64,000 bases of DNA from Epilithonimonas vandammei (lineage in GTDB: Bacteria; Bacteroidota; Bacteroidia; Flavobacteriales; Weeksellaceae), in NCBI RefSeq assembly GCF_003860525.1, contig NZ_CP034161.1:868001-932000 (forward strand), written 5' to 3'. The translations under genes and the position numbers were made by a program. The notes below the pieces were generated by a model. That model saw nothing but the letters and a program-made list of their open reading frames with translations, did no database searches and was not told the origin of the DNA. Shown here piece by piece: positions 36,510 to 44,722 of the stretch (positions are counted from its first letter, which is position 1; every line of letters begins with the position of its first letter).

Positions 36510-37076
36510 ATGAAAAGTAAATTCAATTTCAAAAAATTAGCAACTGTTTTAGCTGCATTATTTTTAATCTTTAATGTCATTTCTTGCCAGAGAGATGAGG
36601 ATGTGGCTGCAGATGATCTTCCACAAGAAGAGCTTACCAAAATCACGCTGAGTGTGAAGGATATTGCCGCAGAGACAACTAAAGAATATAGCTACATTAT
36701 TGGATCTGGAGCACCCGTCATTCCTTTAACTGATGGTAAATCCTATGAAGTGACTGTTACGTTCTGGAATGGAAGTGATAATGTGACCCAGGAAATCCGG
36801 GATGCAAAGGATGAACATTTTCTGATCTTTGATTTTCCGAAATCTACAGTTAATGTTACCAGGTTGGATGATGTGACTTCTACAGGGGAACTTGGAAAAG
36901 TAGGACTCAAAACAAAATGGGATGTGGTAAAGGTGGTAGGATCATCTTCACCACTGTTAAAATTAACCTTGATCCACGAACCGGCATCTGCCAGTGAAGC
37001 GCAAAACGGAACAGCGTGGGGAAGTGTTTCCGGTGGAGAAACCGATGCTGAAGGAACTTTCGGATTAACTAATTAA
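36510..37076 (+). CDS. Surface lipoprotein partner of the TonB receptor
   Basis: This 188-aa protein has a lipoprotein signal (ALFLIFNVISC, Cys near residue 26) followed by an acidic tract (QRDEDVAADDLPQEE) and an immunoglobulin-like beta domain. It begins 40 bases after the receptor stop codon in the same direction. Receptor-plus-lipoprotein pairs are common in Bacteroidetes, where the lipoprotein helps capture the substrate at the surface. Family not named with confidence. Confidence 0.65.
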   Translation: MKSKFNFKKLATVLAALFLIFNVISCQRDEDVAADDLPQEELTKITLSVKDIAAETTKEYSYIIGSGAPVIPLTDGKSYEVTVTFWNGSDNVTQEIRDAKDEHFLIFDFPKSTVNVTRLDDVTSTGELGKVGLKTKWDVVKVVGSSSPLLKLTLIHEPASASEAQNGTAWGSVSGGETDAEGTFGLTN

Positions 37077-37292
37077 TTAAAAAATACAAAAATAAAGATG
37101 TTCTTTTAGGATATCTTTATTTTTTTTATCAAATTATATTGATTTTTTTTGTTAAAATAAACTAATGTTAACAATTATTAATATAAAACAAATATTTATT
37201 GTTGACTTTTTTTTAAAATTTGTTCATTGTTTATTAAGATATTGATTGTACGCTTAATAAATATTGTATTTAACACAACACAAACACAAACA

Positions 37293-38443
37293 ATGATGAT
37301 TAATTATTACAACAAATTTATTTTGTTGTGGCTATTCCTTTTTGCCACAAATCTCTATTCCCAATGTACGGGCTGTACCGTTACTAATCCAACAAGTAGC
37401 AACTACACATTCGCCTCTGGTAGCGTGGTTTGTTTTACCACCAATACAACGATGAGCGATGTGACGTTTCAGAACAATTCTAAAATATGTATTGCTTCTG
37501 GTGTTACATTAACCATTCAGAATAATATTAACTCTTCGGGGAATGTTACTTTTGAAATTGCCGGGACTTTACAGTTTAATCAAAGTCCAAATATAAGCGC
37601 AAATCTCACTATTAATATTGCAAATGGTGGAACGTTAAGAGCGGGAACCAGTGGGGGGAATAATTTCACATTCAACGGTGCTACAAATACACTTACCAAT
37701 TATGGAACGGTTGCTGTTTCTGTTTTAGGTTTCAGTAATGGTAGTTCTACAAATCTTGTGGATAATTATAATCTATTTACAATCGCCCAAAACATTAATA
37801 TTTCCGGGGTTACAACTTTTCGTAATTTAGGTAATATTAATATTGGACAGAGCTATAATAATAGTACAAGTACTTATCTCAATTGTGGAACTATTAATTC
37901 GACGGTTGGTTATAACTTAGGAGGAGGTAAAATTATCAACACAGGTAATTTCAATGTAGGGACGGGTTCTATAGATATGAGTGGTAATAGTCGTTTGGAG
38001 AACTATGGAAATTTCTATTCTAGAGGAACTATCAATGGTTCATCCAACTCAGTTATTTATAATGAAGGATTGATGAGAATCACTTCCTGGCAACCTAATG
38101 GAGCTACAATGAATGGTCCAACATCATCTTCCAAAAAAGGTTATTCTTATTTCATCAATTCTATTAATCCCAACGGTGCAAGGATTGGACCTAATTTAGA
38201 TTTGACAAGATATTCCCAATATGAACCTACAATGACAAAAAGTGGGAGCCAAGGGCAAGGTGCTATTTTTAATTCTACCCCCATTTATGTCAATTCTGCG
38301 GGAACGACGACCACGATGGCATTGGCAAATGTTACTTATGATTGTGCAGCTGGCGGAAATTGTACAGCCCCTCAGGTAACTAGCATCAGTACTTGTATGA
38401 ATGCAGATGGAACTTTTCCACCGGTTGCGAATGATGATACTTA
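37293..38443 (+). pseudogene. Secreted adhesin-like protein, 5' part, cut by composite transposon
   Basis: I start at the ATG at 37293 (MMINYYNKFILLWLFLFATNLYSQ, a good signal peptide) rather than upstream TTG/ATG codons without one. The mature part is a long beta-helix of repeated TNYG, NLGNINIG and NYGNFYSRG strands, as in surface adhesins. It reads into the transposon at 38444 and stops. The continuation (NDDT then YSINAGSSSTTS) resumes at 41080. The undisturbed gene would encode about 583 aa. Confidence 0.75.
38436..38443 (+). repeat. Left target-site duplication of the composite transposon
   Basis: GATACTTA here is identical to 41080-41087 on the far side of the two IS982 copies. Matching duplications at the outer ends, and none at the inner ends, show that the whole 2.6-kb unit moved together. 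Confidence 0.85.
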
Positions 38444-39425
38444 ACCTGTTGTGCATTTAGGAATTAAAAAAAAAAAGATTGTCCATTTGATTAAAAAATC
38501 GTATATTTAATTGATTACCAAGTCATTAAATACATGAACAATCTTATTCAAAACTACAAAATTATTTTAAAAGAATTGACACACACCTGTAAATATATTA
38601 CGGCAAGTAAGCAAATTAGGCTTCCAAAAATGTCTGATTTGGAACTTGTGGCACTCAACCTCACCGCAGAATATATGTCTATTAACTCTGAACTACAGTT
38701 ATTTAGATACATTTCAGGGACTGATTTGGAGGGAAGAATTGAAAGGAGTGTCTACAATAGAAGGAAAAGAAAACTTTTTCCCTACATTGAAAAAATCAGA
38801 GAAACCTTGAGCAGCAAGTTTTCGGATTTCACCGATGTCTTTATTGTGGATTCCACGCCAATTGAAATCTGTAAAATAAGTCGGGCAAATCGTTCTGCAA
38901 TCTGTTCCACGGATGAGATCAAACCTGCATATGGATATTGTGCCGCACAAAAATCTAGGTATTTTGGCTATAAACTTCATGCGGTTTGTGACAAAAATGG
39001 AATCTTCCACTCGTTTGATTTTTCCCCTGCAAATGTTCACGACGTGAACTATCTGCACGACATTAAGGAGAATTTTGAAAACTGCTTATTAATCGGCGAC
39101 AGAGGGTACATCAGCAAAGAATACCAACTGGATTTATTCAACTATTCCAAGATAAATCTTTCGGTTCCAATGCGCAAAAACCAGCATAATTTTGTGGACT
39201 TTTGCAAGACAAAATCAAAAATCAGAAAGAGGATTGAAACCAATATTTCGCAACTGTGCGGACAGTTCTTAATAAATATTAACCTCGCAAAAACCTTTCA
39301 AGGTTTGGCAACAAGAATAGTATCAAAAATAACTTCTTTTACCATGATTCAATATCTCAATTTTTTCGTCTTCAAGAGAAGTTTGAATAAGTCAAAAATT
39401 AATTTGTGCTAAATGCACAACAGGT
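38444..39425 (+). mobile_element. IS982-family element, copy 1
   Basis: 982 bp with 17-bp perfect terminal inverted repeats. It contains a complete transposase gene and is the copy likely to have powered movement of the composite. Confidence 0.9.
38534..39412 (+). CDS. IS982-family transposase, intact
   Basis: The 292-aa product has the DDE layout of the family: FIVDSTPIEICK near residue 108, LIGDRGYISKE near 193 and the C-terminal RKRIETNISQLCGQF segment with the Glu. Length is normal. It differs from copy 2 at a handful of positions and lacks the premature stop found there. Confidence 0.9.
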   Translation: MNNLIQNYKIILKELTHTCKYITASKQIRLPKMSDLELVALNLTAEYMSINSELQLFRYISGTDLEGRIERSVYNRRKRKLFPYIEKIRETLSSKFSDFTDVFIVDSTPIEICKISRANRSAICSTDEIKPAYGYCAAQKSRYFGYKLHAVCDKNGIFHSFDFSPANVHDVNYLHDIKENFENCLLIGDRGYISKEYQLDLFNYSKINLSVPMRKNQHNFVDFCKTKSKIRKRIETNISQLCGQFLININLAKTFQGLATRIVSKITSFTMIQYLNFFVFKRSLNKSKINLC

Positions 39426-39426
39426 T

Positions 39427-40065
39427 TTATTTATTAAGTTCATTATGATATTCATTTTTAAGTGATTCAATTTTGTCTTTCAACTCTTTGCTGATTTTGT
39501 TCGGATAGTTTTTCAGTTTTTTGAGATTGAATGCAAGAACTATTGCAGAGATACCAGAAAAAATAAATGCCACAGCTGTCATAACAACCAGAGAAATACC
39601 GGCTAAGACAGGATTAAGGATTAGAATAACAGACGCGATAAGGCCAAGAAAACTGATCAGCGCCAGATTCCCCCACTGCAAAACTCCATAGCTTTTGAGA
39701 TCAAAGGCAAAACCAATCCCCTGTACAGAACGGAACATTAATGAAAATCCAACAAAATAGGGCAAAGCAACAAATGCCACCTGCGGCTGAAAAAATAATA
39801 TAATCCCTACAAAAAGATCTAGCAAAGCACCTACCAGATACCAGCCCCAATTGTCCAGATTATCCTTGTTTTGTATTGCAAACACAAGTTCCATAATCCC
39901 GAAAACCAAAAATGACGCACTGAAAAACAGTACCAGAGACAGGTAAGTGGCTTGTGGAATGCTAAACATATACAATCCCATAATCACCAGTAAAATACCT
40001 ACAATTAAAGATAAATACCAATGCTTAACTGTGTTTTTGATAGTTTTAAAAAATGTTGTTCCCAT
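39427..40065 (-). CDS. HdeD-family membrane protein
   Basis: A 212-aa protein with about six membrane helices (for example WYLSLIVGILLVIMGLYMF and GWYLVGALLDLFVGIILFF) and a short charged C-terminal tail. The helix pattern with repeated G-x-x-L-x-x-G-I motifs is that of HdeD proteins, which protect enterobacteria at low pH and high cell density by an unclear mechanism. It is the only passenger of the composite transposon and reads against both transposases, so it might be supplied with a promoter from copy 2's left end. Its effect in this host is unknown. Confidence 0.75.
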   Translation of the reverse strand: MGTTFFKTIKNTVKHWYLSLIVGILLVIMGLYMFSIPQATYLSLVLFFSASFLVFGIMELVFAIQNKDNLDNWGWYLVGALLDLFVGIILFFQPQVAFVALPYFVGFSLMFRSVQGIGFAFDLKSYGVLQWGNLALISFLGLIASVILILNPVLAGISLVVMTAVAFIFSGISAIVLAFNLKKLKNYPNKISKELKDKIESLKNEYHNELNK

Positions 40066-40097
40066 AATAATATGTTTTTGAAATTAGATTAAGTATT

Positions 40098-41079
40098 ACC
40101 TGTTGTGCATTTAGGAATTAAAAAAAAAAAGATTGTCCATTTGATTAAAAAATCGTATATTTAATTGATTACCAAGTCATTAAATACATGAACAATCTTA
40201 TTCAAAACTACAAAATTATTTTAAAAGAATTGACAAACACCTGTAAATATATTATTGCAAGTAAGCAAATTAGGCTTCCAAAAATGTCTGATTTGGAACT
40301 TGTGGCACTCAACCTCACTGCAGAATATATGTCTATTAACTCTGAACTACAGTTATTTAGATGCATTTCAGGGACTGATTTGGAGGGAAGAATTGAAAGG
40401 AGTGTCTACAATAAAAGGAAAAGAAAACTTTTTCCCTACATTGAAAAAATCAGAGAAACCTTGAGCAGCAAGTTTTCGGATTTCACCGATGTCTTTATTG
40501 TGGATTCCACGCCAATTGAAATCTGTAAAATAAGTCGGGCAAATCGTTCTGCAATCTGTTCCACGGATGAGATCAAACCTGCATATGGATATTGTGCCGC
40601 ACAAAAATCTAGGTATTTTGGCTATAAACTTCATGCGGTTTGTGACAAAAATGGAATCTTCCACTCGTTTGATTTTTCCCCTGCAAATGTTCACGACGTG
40701 AACTATCTGCACGACATTAAGGAGAATTTTGAAAACTGTTTATTAATCGGTGACAGAGGGTACATCAGCAAAGAACTCCAACTGGATTTATTCAACTATT
40801 CCAAGATAAATCTTTCGGTTCCAATGCGTTAAAACCAGCATAATTTTGTGGAATTTTCCAAGACAAAATCAAAAATCAGAAAGAGGATTGAAACCAATAT
40901 TTCGCAACTGTGCGGACAGTTCTTAATAAATATTAACCTCGCAAAAACCTTTCAAGGTTTGGCAACAAGAATAGTATCAAAAATAACTTCTTTTACCATG
41001 ATTCAATATCAAAATTTTTTCGTCTTCAAGAGAAGTTTGAATAAGTTAAAAATTAATTTGTGCTAAATGCACAACAGGT
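40098..41079 (+). mobile_element. IS982-family element, copy 2
   Basis: 982 bp with the same 17-bp ends as copy 1 and about 98-99 percent identity by eye. Its transposase is interrupted by a stop codon, so it depends on copy 1 or another element for movement. Confidence 0.9.
40188..41066 (+). pseudogene. IS982-family transposase, broken by a nonsense change
   Basis: Identical layout to the protein at 38534, but two adjacent base changes (CGC-AAA to CGT-TAA near 40828-40832) create a stop after residue 214, leaving out the C-terminal part with the last catalytic residue. The frame continues without other damage to 41066, so the break is recent. Confidence 0.85.
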
Positions 41080-41676
41080 GATACTTATTCTATTAATGCG
41101 GGATCTTCATCTACAACATCAATTCTTTCAAATGACCTGGAACAATATAATGGTGCGGCTGCTACAACATCAAATGTTATTATAACACAGATTTCTACTT
41201 CTAATACAGGAGTGAATGTTAATACTTCTACAAGTTTAGTTCAAGTAGGATCAGGAGTTGTATCTGGAACTTATACAATATCTTACAGAATCTGTAGAGT
41301 AAGTTCTCCAAGCAGTTGTAGTACGGCAACTGTTACAGTTAATGTGACCGAAATTACATCTTCTGTTTGCTACAAGCCGGCAATTACTTCTGGTACAATT
41401 CTTCCGACCAAACAGGGGATTACTTCATTAGCGAGAGCAAATTCCGGTGATACAAACTGGCCGGGTGTGAGAAAAGGAGCTTGGGTAGCTTTAGAATCTA
41501 AAACAAAAGGCTTTGTTATCAATAGGCTTACAACAACACAAGTTTCTAATATTCCTTCAGCTGATCTCAAAGAAGCTATGATGGTTTATAATACAACCAT
41601 TAATTGTCTCCAGATTAACATAGATGGAACCGCTTCTGGTTGGAAGTGTTTCGACACACAGTCTTGTCCTGATTAA
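41080..41676 (+). pseudogene. Secreted adhesin-like protein, 3' part
   Basis: About 198 residues that continue the frame from 38443 through the duplicated GATACTTA. It contains a cadherin/Ig-like stretch (SGTYTISYRICRVSS) and ends with GWKCFDTQSCPD. On its own it has no signal peptide or proper start. The next gene is a small secreted protein 24 bases downstream, so the original pair was probably an operon. Confidence 0.7.
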
Positions 41677-41700
41677 TTAAACTTTACAAAACATAATACT

Positions 41701-42213
41701 ATGAAAAACATTTGTTTATTGGCGTTTGTTCTATTTGCCAATTCCCTAACTTCTCAAATTGCAGTAGGAAAAACAACACTGGAGTCTGCATCCTCTTCTA
41801 TAGAGTTTGGTTCAGAATACAGAGGTATTGTTCTTCCTTGGGTTACTGCTGCTGCTAATGTTGCTAATGCTGTTAATGGCACAATTATTTTTGATGCTGG
41901 CGACAAAAAAGTCAAAGTATATGCAAATAATGTCTGGAAAGACCTTACCATCAATACCAATGGCGTTGCGGATACAACATTACAGGATGGATTAACAGAA
42001 CAAACTGAAGCTAAAGTTTCAATAGGAACGGTTACTTCAACACCTGGGATTTTGGTTTTGGAAGATACTGATAAAGCAATGATTCTTCCTAAAGTAGCTA
42101 ACCCACATCTTAACATTGTATCTCCAACACCTGGAATGCTGGTTTATGATACTACAAAGAAAATGCTGGTTGTTTTCAATGGAACAGTTTGGACATTTTG
42201 GAAAGCATCCTAA
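41701..42213 (+). CDS. Small secreted protein of unknown function
   Basis: A 170-aa protein with a signal peptide (to NSLTSQ) and two similar halves around GTIIFDAGDKKVKVYANNVWKDL and GMLVYDTTKKMLVVFNGTVWTFW, a motif seen in many Bacteroidetes exported proteins that accompany large surface proteins. It follows the split adhesin gene and was probably expressed with it; the transposon may now cut it off from the promoter. Confidence 0.6.
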   Translation: MKNICLLAFVLFANSLTSQIAVGKTTLESASSSIEFGSEYRGIVLPWVTAAANVANAVNGTIIFDAGDKKVKVYANNVWKDLTINTNGVADTTLQDGLTEQTEAKVSIGTVTSTPGILVLEDTDKAMILPKVANPHLNIVSPTPGMLVYDTTKKMLVVFNGTVWTFWKAS

Positions 42214-42267
42214 AATTCAGATTTTTAAAATTTATGATTTTTTATAAAAATCACAGTTGTATTTAAT

Positions 42268-42298
42268 TTTGCAATTCTTCAAAAATTAACTATTTTTG
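42268..42298 (+). promoter_or_regulatory. Promoter of the trigger factor gene
   Basis: TTTG at 42268-42271 and TATTTTTG at 42291-42298 with 19 bases between them, 20 bases ahead of the ATG. Confidence 0.6.
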
Positions 42299-42318
42299 CA
42301 ACCTAAAAAATTCAATTA

Positions 42319-43653
42319 ATGAACGTTACAGCAACCAACCATGACGAAGTGAGCGCATTGCTTACAGTAACATTGGAAAAATCTGATTATAAAGAAAAAG
42401 TAGAAAAACAATTGATCAACTATGCAAAAAATGCACAGGTTCCTGGATTCAGAAAAGGAAAAGTGCCATTGAGTATGGTTAGAAAACAATATGAAGCAGG
42501 TATCGCTTACGAAGAAATCAATAAACAGATTTCGGAAGCTTTGAATAACTACGTTGCTGAAAATAAATTAAGATTAGTGGGGCAGCCGGTTCCACAGCCT
42601 GTAAACGATTTCAATCATAATGCAGATTCACTTTCTGTAGCATTTGAAGTGGGATATGAGCCGGAATTTACCGTGGACTTGACGCAATATGAAGCGCCAC
42701 ATTATAAAGTAGAAGCATCTGAAAAAGAAATCTCTACAAGCGTAGAAAACATGCAGAAGCGTTTCGCAGAAAGAGTTCCTGAAGAGAAGATCGGAAAGGA
42801 TTCTTATGTGGCATTAGAAGTTTCTCAAGTGGTGGAAGCTGACGCAGAAGGTGAGCATCACCATCAGCCAAAAAACGTAACGGTTTCCAAAGAACAAAAA
42901 GAAGCTTATGATCTTGTAAAGAAACTTAAAAAAGATGATTCTGTAAAAGTTTCTAAAGAAGATCTTCAGGCAAAAGAAGAATTGGCTAAACAATTAGGTT
43001 TCAGCAAAGAGGAAGCAGAACATCTTCATCATAATGAGGTAGAAGTGACTGTAAAAGATATCTACGGATTAAACCTTGCAGAGCTTAACCAAGAGCTATT
43101 TGATAAAGTTTACGGAAAAGATGAGATCAAATCTGAGGAAGAATTGAAGGCTAGAGTTAAAACTGAGCTTGATGAATATTTCCAGCAGAATGCGGATGTT
43201 CATTTCGTAAACAAAATTCTTGAGCAGGTTAATGAAAAACAAGATGTGAAATTACCAGAGGCTTTCCTTATAAAATGGTTGATGTTCTCTAACCAGAATA
43301 TCACATCTGAAGAGCAGGCAAAAGAAATCCTTGAGAACGAAAAAAGCATTATCAAAGGTCAGATCCTGGAAGGGAAGCTGATGAATGATAATAATATTCA
43401 ATTGGATTATGCAGAAGTTCTGGGTCAAGCAGAGCAGTTGGTGAGAAACCAATTGGCAATCTATGGTATTCATCACTTAGGAGATGATGAGGTTCAGAAA
43501 TATGCTGCTGAAATGCTTAAAGATGAAAATCAGGTGAGACAAATTTCTTCTGAAGTTGCAATGGCTAAGCTGAAAGATGTAATCCTTGAAAAATCTAAAA
43601 AGACAGAAACTAAAATCTCTCACGATGAGTTTCTTGAAGAATTGAAGAAGTAA
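42319..43653 (+). CDS. tig: Trigger factor
   Basis: This 444-aa protein shows the N-terminal ribosome-binding domain with the signature GFRKGKVPLSMVRKQY (about 45-60, Bacteroidetes variant of the GFRxGKxP motif), a middle part in place of the FKBP-type prolyl isomerase that looks divergent and histidine-rich (GEHHHQPKN), and a helical C-terminal chaperone domain. It binds the ribosome exit tunnel and shelters nascent chains. Own promoter and terminator; it stands alone. Confidence 0.9.
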   Translation: MNVTATNHDEVSALLTVTLEKSDYKEKVEKQLINYAKNAQVPGFRKGKVPLSMVRKQYEAGIAYEEINKQISEALNNYVAENKLRLVGQPVPQPVNDFNHNADSLSVAFEVGYEPEFTVDLTQYEAPHYKVEASEKEISTSVENMQKRFAERVPEEKIGKDSYVALEVSQVVEADAEGEHHHQPKNVTVSKEQKEAYDLVKKLKKDDSVKVSKEDLQAKEELAKQLGFSKEEAEHLHHNEVEVTVKDIYGLNLAELNQELFDKVYGKDEIKSEEELKARVKTELDEYFQQNADVHFVNKILEQVNEKQDVKLPEAFLIKWLMFSNQNITSEEQAKEILENEKSIIKGQILEGKLMNDNNIQLDYAEVLGQAEQLVRNQLAIYGIHHLGDDEVQKYAAEMLKDENQVRQISSEVAMAKLKDVILEKSKKTETKISHDEFLEELKK

Positions 43654-43670
43654 TTTCCTCAAATATATTG

Positions 43671-43700
43671 AAAAACGCTCCAGGTCTGGAGCGTTTTTTT
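43671..43700 (+). terminator. Terminator of tig
   Basis: AAAAACGCTCCA-GGTC-TGGAGCGTTTTTTT: 8-bp stem with flanking A and T runs, usable in both directions between tig and the convergent XRE gene. Confidence 0.8.
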
Positions 43701-44058
43701 ATTGTTCTTTTCTTTTTAATAATTTGATCTGTAATTTTAAATCAGATATCTTTTCCTCATACATCTCAAAAATTCTATTCGGGATTTGTTGATTTATTAC
43801 TGAGTTTTGATTAATAAGATTAGTAGCTTCTATTTTACTATTATGAAAAGAGATATTTCCACTGTCGCTTTTAATCAAATCAAAAATTTCTATCTCATAA
43901 AGTTCTGAAGCTTTAATAAGAAGAGCCATTTCGGGTTTAATTTCATCATTCTCTATTTTTTTGTAGACAATTTCTGAAATGTCCAATTTTTGTGCAACTT
44001 GAGAAAATGAAAAATTTCTATTTTTACGAAGCTGAGATAATCTTGTTCCTATTGACAT
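43699..44058 (-). CDS. XRE-family transcriptional regulator 1
   Basis: The 119-aa protein has an N-terminal helix-turn-helix (IGTRLSQLRKNRNFSFSQVAQKLDISEIVYKKIE, about 2-36), a short middle and a coiled-coil tail (EEKISDLKLQIKLLKRKE) suited to dimer formation. It is the downstream member of a tandem pair with the gene at 44099, 40 bases apart, and shares its layout (both contain an INQNSVINQ/IKDNDVINQ segment), so they arose by duplication. Confidence 0.8.
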   Translation of the reverse strand: MSIGTRLSQLRKNRNFSFSQVAQKLDISEIVYKKIENDEIKPEMALLIKASELYEIEIFDLIKSDSGNISFHNSKIEATNLINQNSVINQQIPNRIFEMYEEKISDLKLQIKLLKRKEQ

Positions 44059-44098
44059 AATAATTTATTTGTGATGGCTAAAATACAATATTGAATAA

Positions 44099-44485
44099 TT
44101 ACTGAGTTTGATTTTTGAGTAAAATAAATACATCGTTATATTTTTCTTTCCAAAAATTAACTTCTTTTTCTAAATCATTTATTCTTTTTTCACAAGCTGT
44201 TATATATTTTTTTGGTAAGTCTTGATTTATAACATCATTGTCCTTGATAAGATTTTGAACATTTATTTCACTATTATAAAAATCAATTTTATTATCATTA
44301 CCTAAAAGATCATATAGATCTTTATTATAAAATTTTGAAAGCTTAATGAGATTGGAAATTTTCGGATTTGATTTATTACTCTCCCACTTATTATAAGCTG
44401 TTTGTGAAATTTCCAATTCCTGAGCTATTCTAGTTTGCGGAATGTTACCTCTTAACTTCCTTAGTTTATCTCCAATTTTCATCAT
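44099..44485 (-). CDS. XRE-family transcriptional regulator 2
   Basis: A 128-aa helix-turn-helix protein (IGDKLRKLRGNIPQTRIAQELEISQTAYNKWE) with a C-terminal coiled coil (ITACEKRINDLEKEVNFWKEK). It is divergent from the operon starting at 44699. Inverted AAACTA/TAGTTT-type sites lie directly upstream of its start and over the promoter of the divergent operon, so it likely represses both. Confidence 0.8.
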   Translation of the reverse strand: MMKIGDKLRKLRGNIPQTRIAQELEISQTAYNKWESNKSNPKISNLIKLSKFYNKDLYDLLGNDNKIDFYNSEINVQNLIKDNDVINQDLPKKYITACEKRINDLEKEVNFWKEKYNDVFILLKNQTQ

Positions 44486-44605
44486 TATAGTTTTAGTTTG
44501 TGTTATGATAAATTTAAAATATTATTTTCACATAGATCAATTTTTTTAAAAATAATTATTTGAATAATTAAAACTATAGTTGGAAATATTAAAACTAAAG
44601 TTTGC
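44485..44605. promoter_or_regulatory. Candidate XRE operators
   Basis: Three related sites: TATAGTTTTAGTTTG next to the regulator start (44486-44500), TAAAACTATAGTTGG (44569-44583) and TTAAAACTAAAGTTTGC (44589-44605). The last overlaps the TTTG -33 box of the divergent promoter. Shared cores AAACTA and TAGTTT arranged as partial palindromes fit a dimeric regulator. Confidence 0.45.
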
Positions 44606-44635
44606 AGAAGAAAACAGCTTTCAAATCTATATTTG
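44601..44635 (+). promoter_or_regulatory. Promoter of the secreted-protein/thioredoxin operon
   Basis: TTTG at 44601-44604 and TATATTTG at 44628-44635, 23 bases apart, upstream of the ATG at 44699. The -33 box lies inside a candidate operator. The IS4 insertion at 44723 now separates it from most of the operon. Confidence 0.5.
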
Positions 44636-44722
44636 TAACATATTTTCCGGAAAAAGCTAAGTGTAAAATAAAATTATTAACAACAAAATTATCAAAAAAT
44701 GAAAAATTTATTTAAATTTGTA

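Larger units (their letters stand above)
38444..41079. mobile_element. IS982 composite transposon carrying an HdeD-like gene
   Basis: Two 982-bp IS982 copies in direct orientation (38444-39425, 40098-41079) enclose 672 bases with one gene. Each copy has perfect 17-bp inverted ends (ACCTGTTGTGCATTTAG). The outer ends carry an 8-bp target duplication, the inner ends do not. The insertion splits a secreted-protein gene. Confidence 0.85.
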
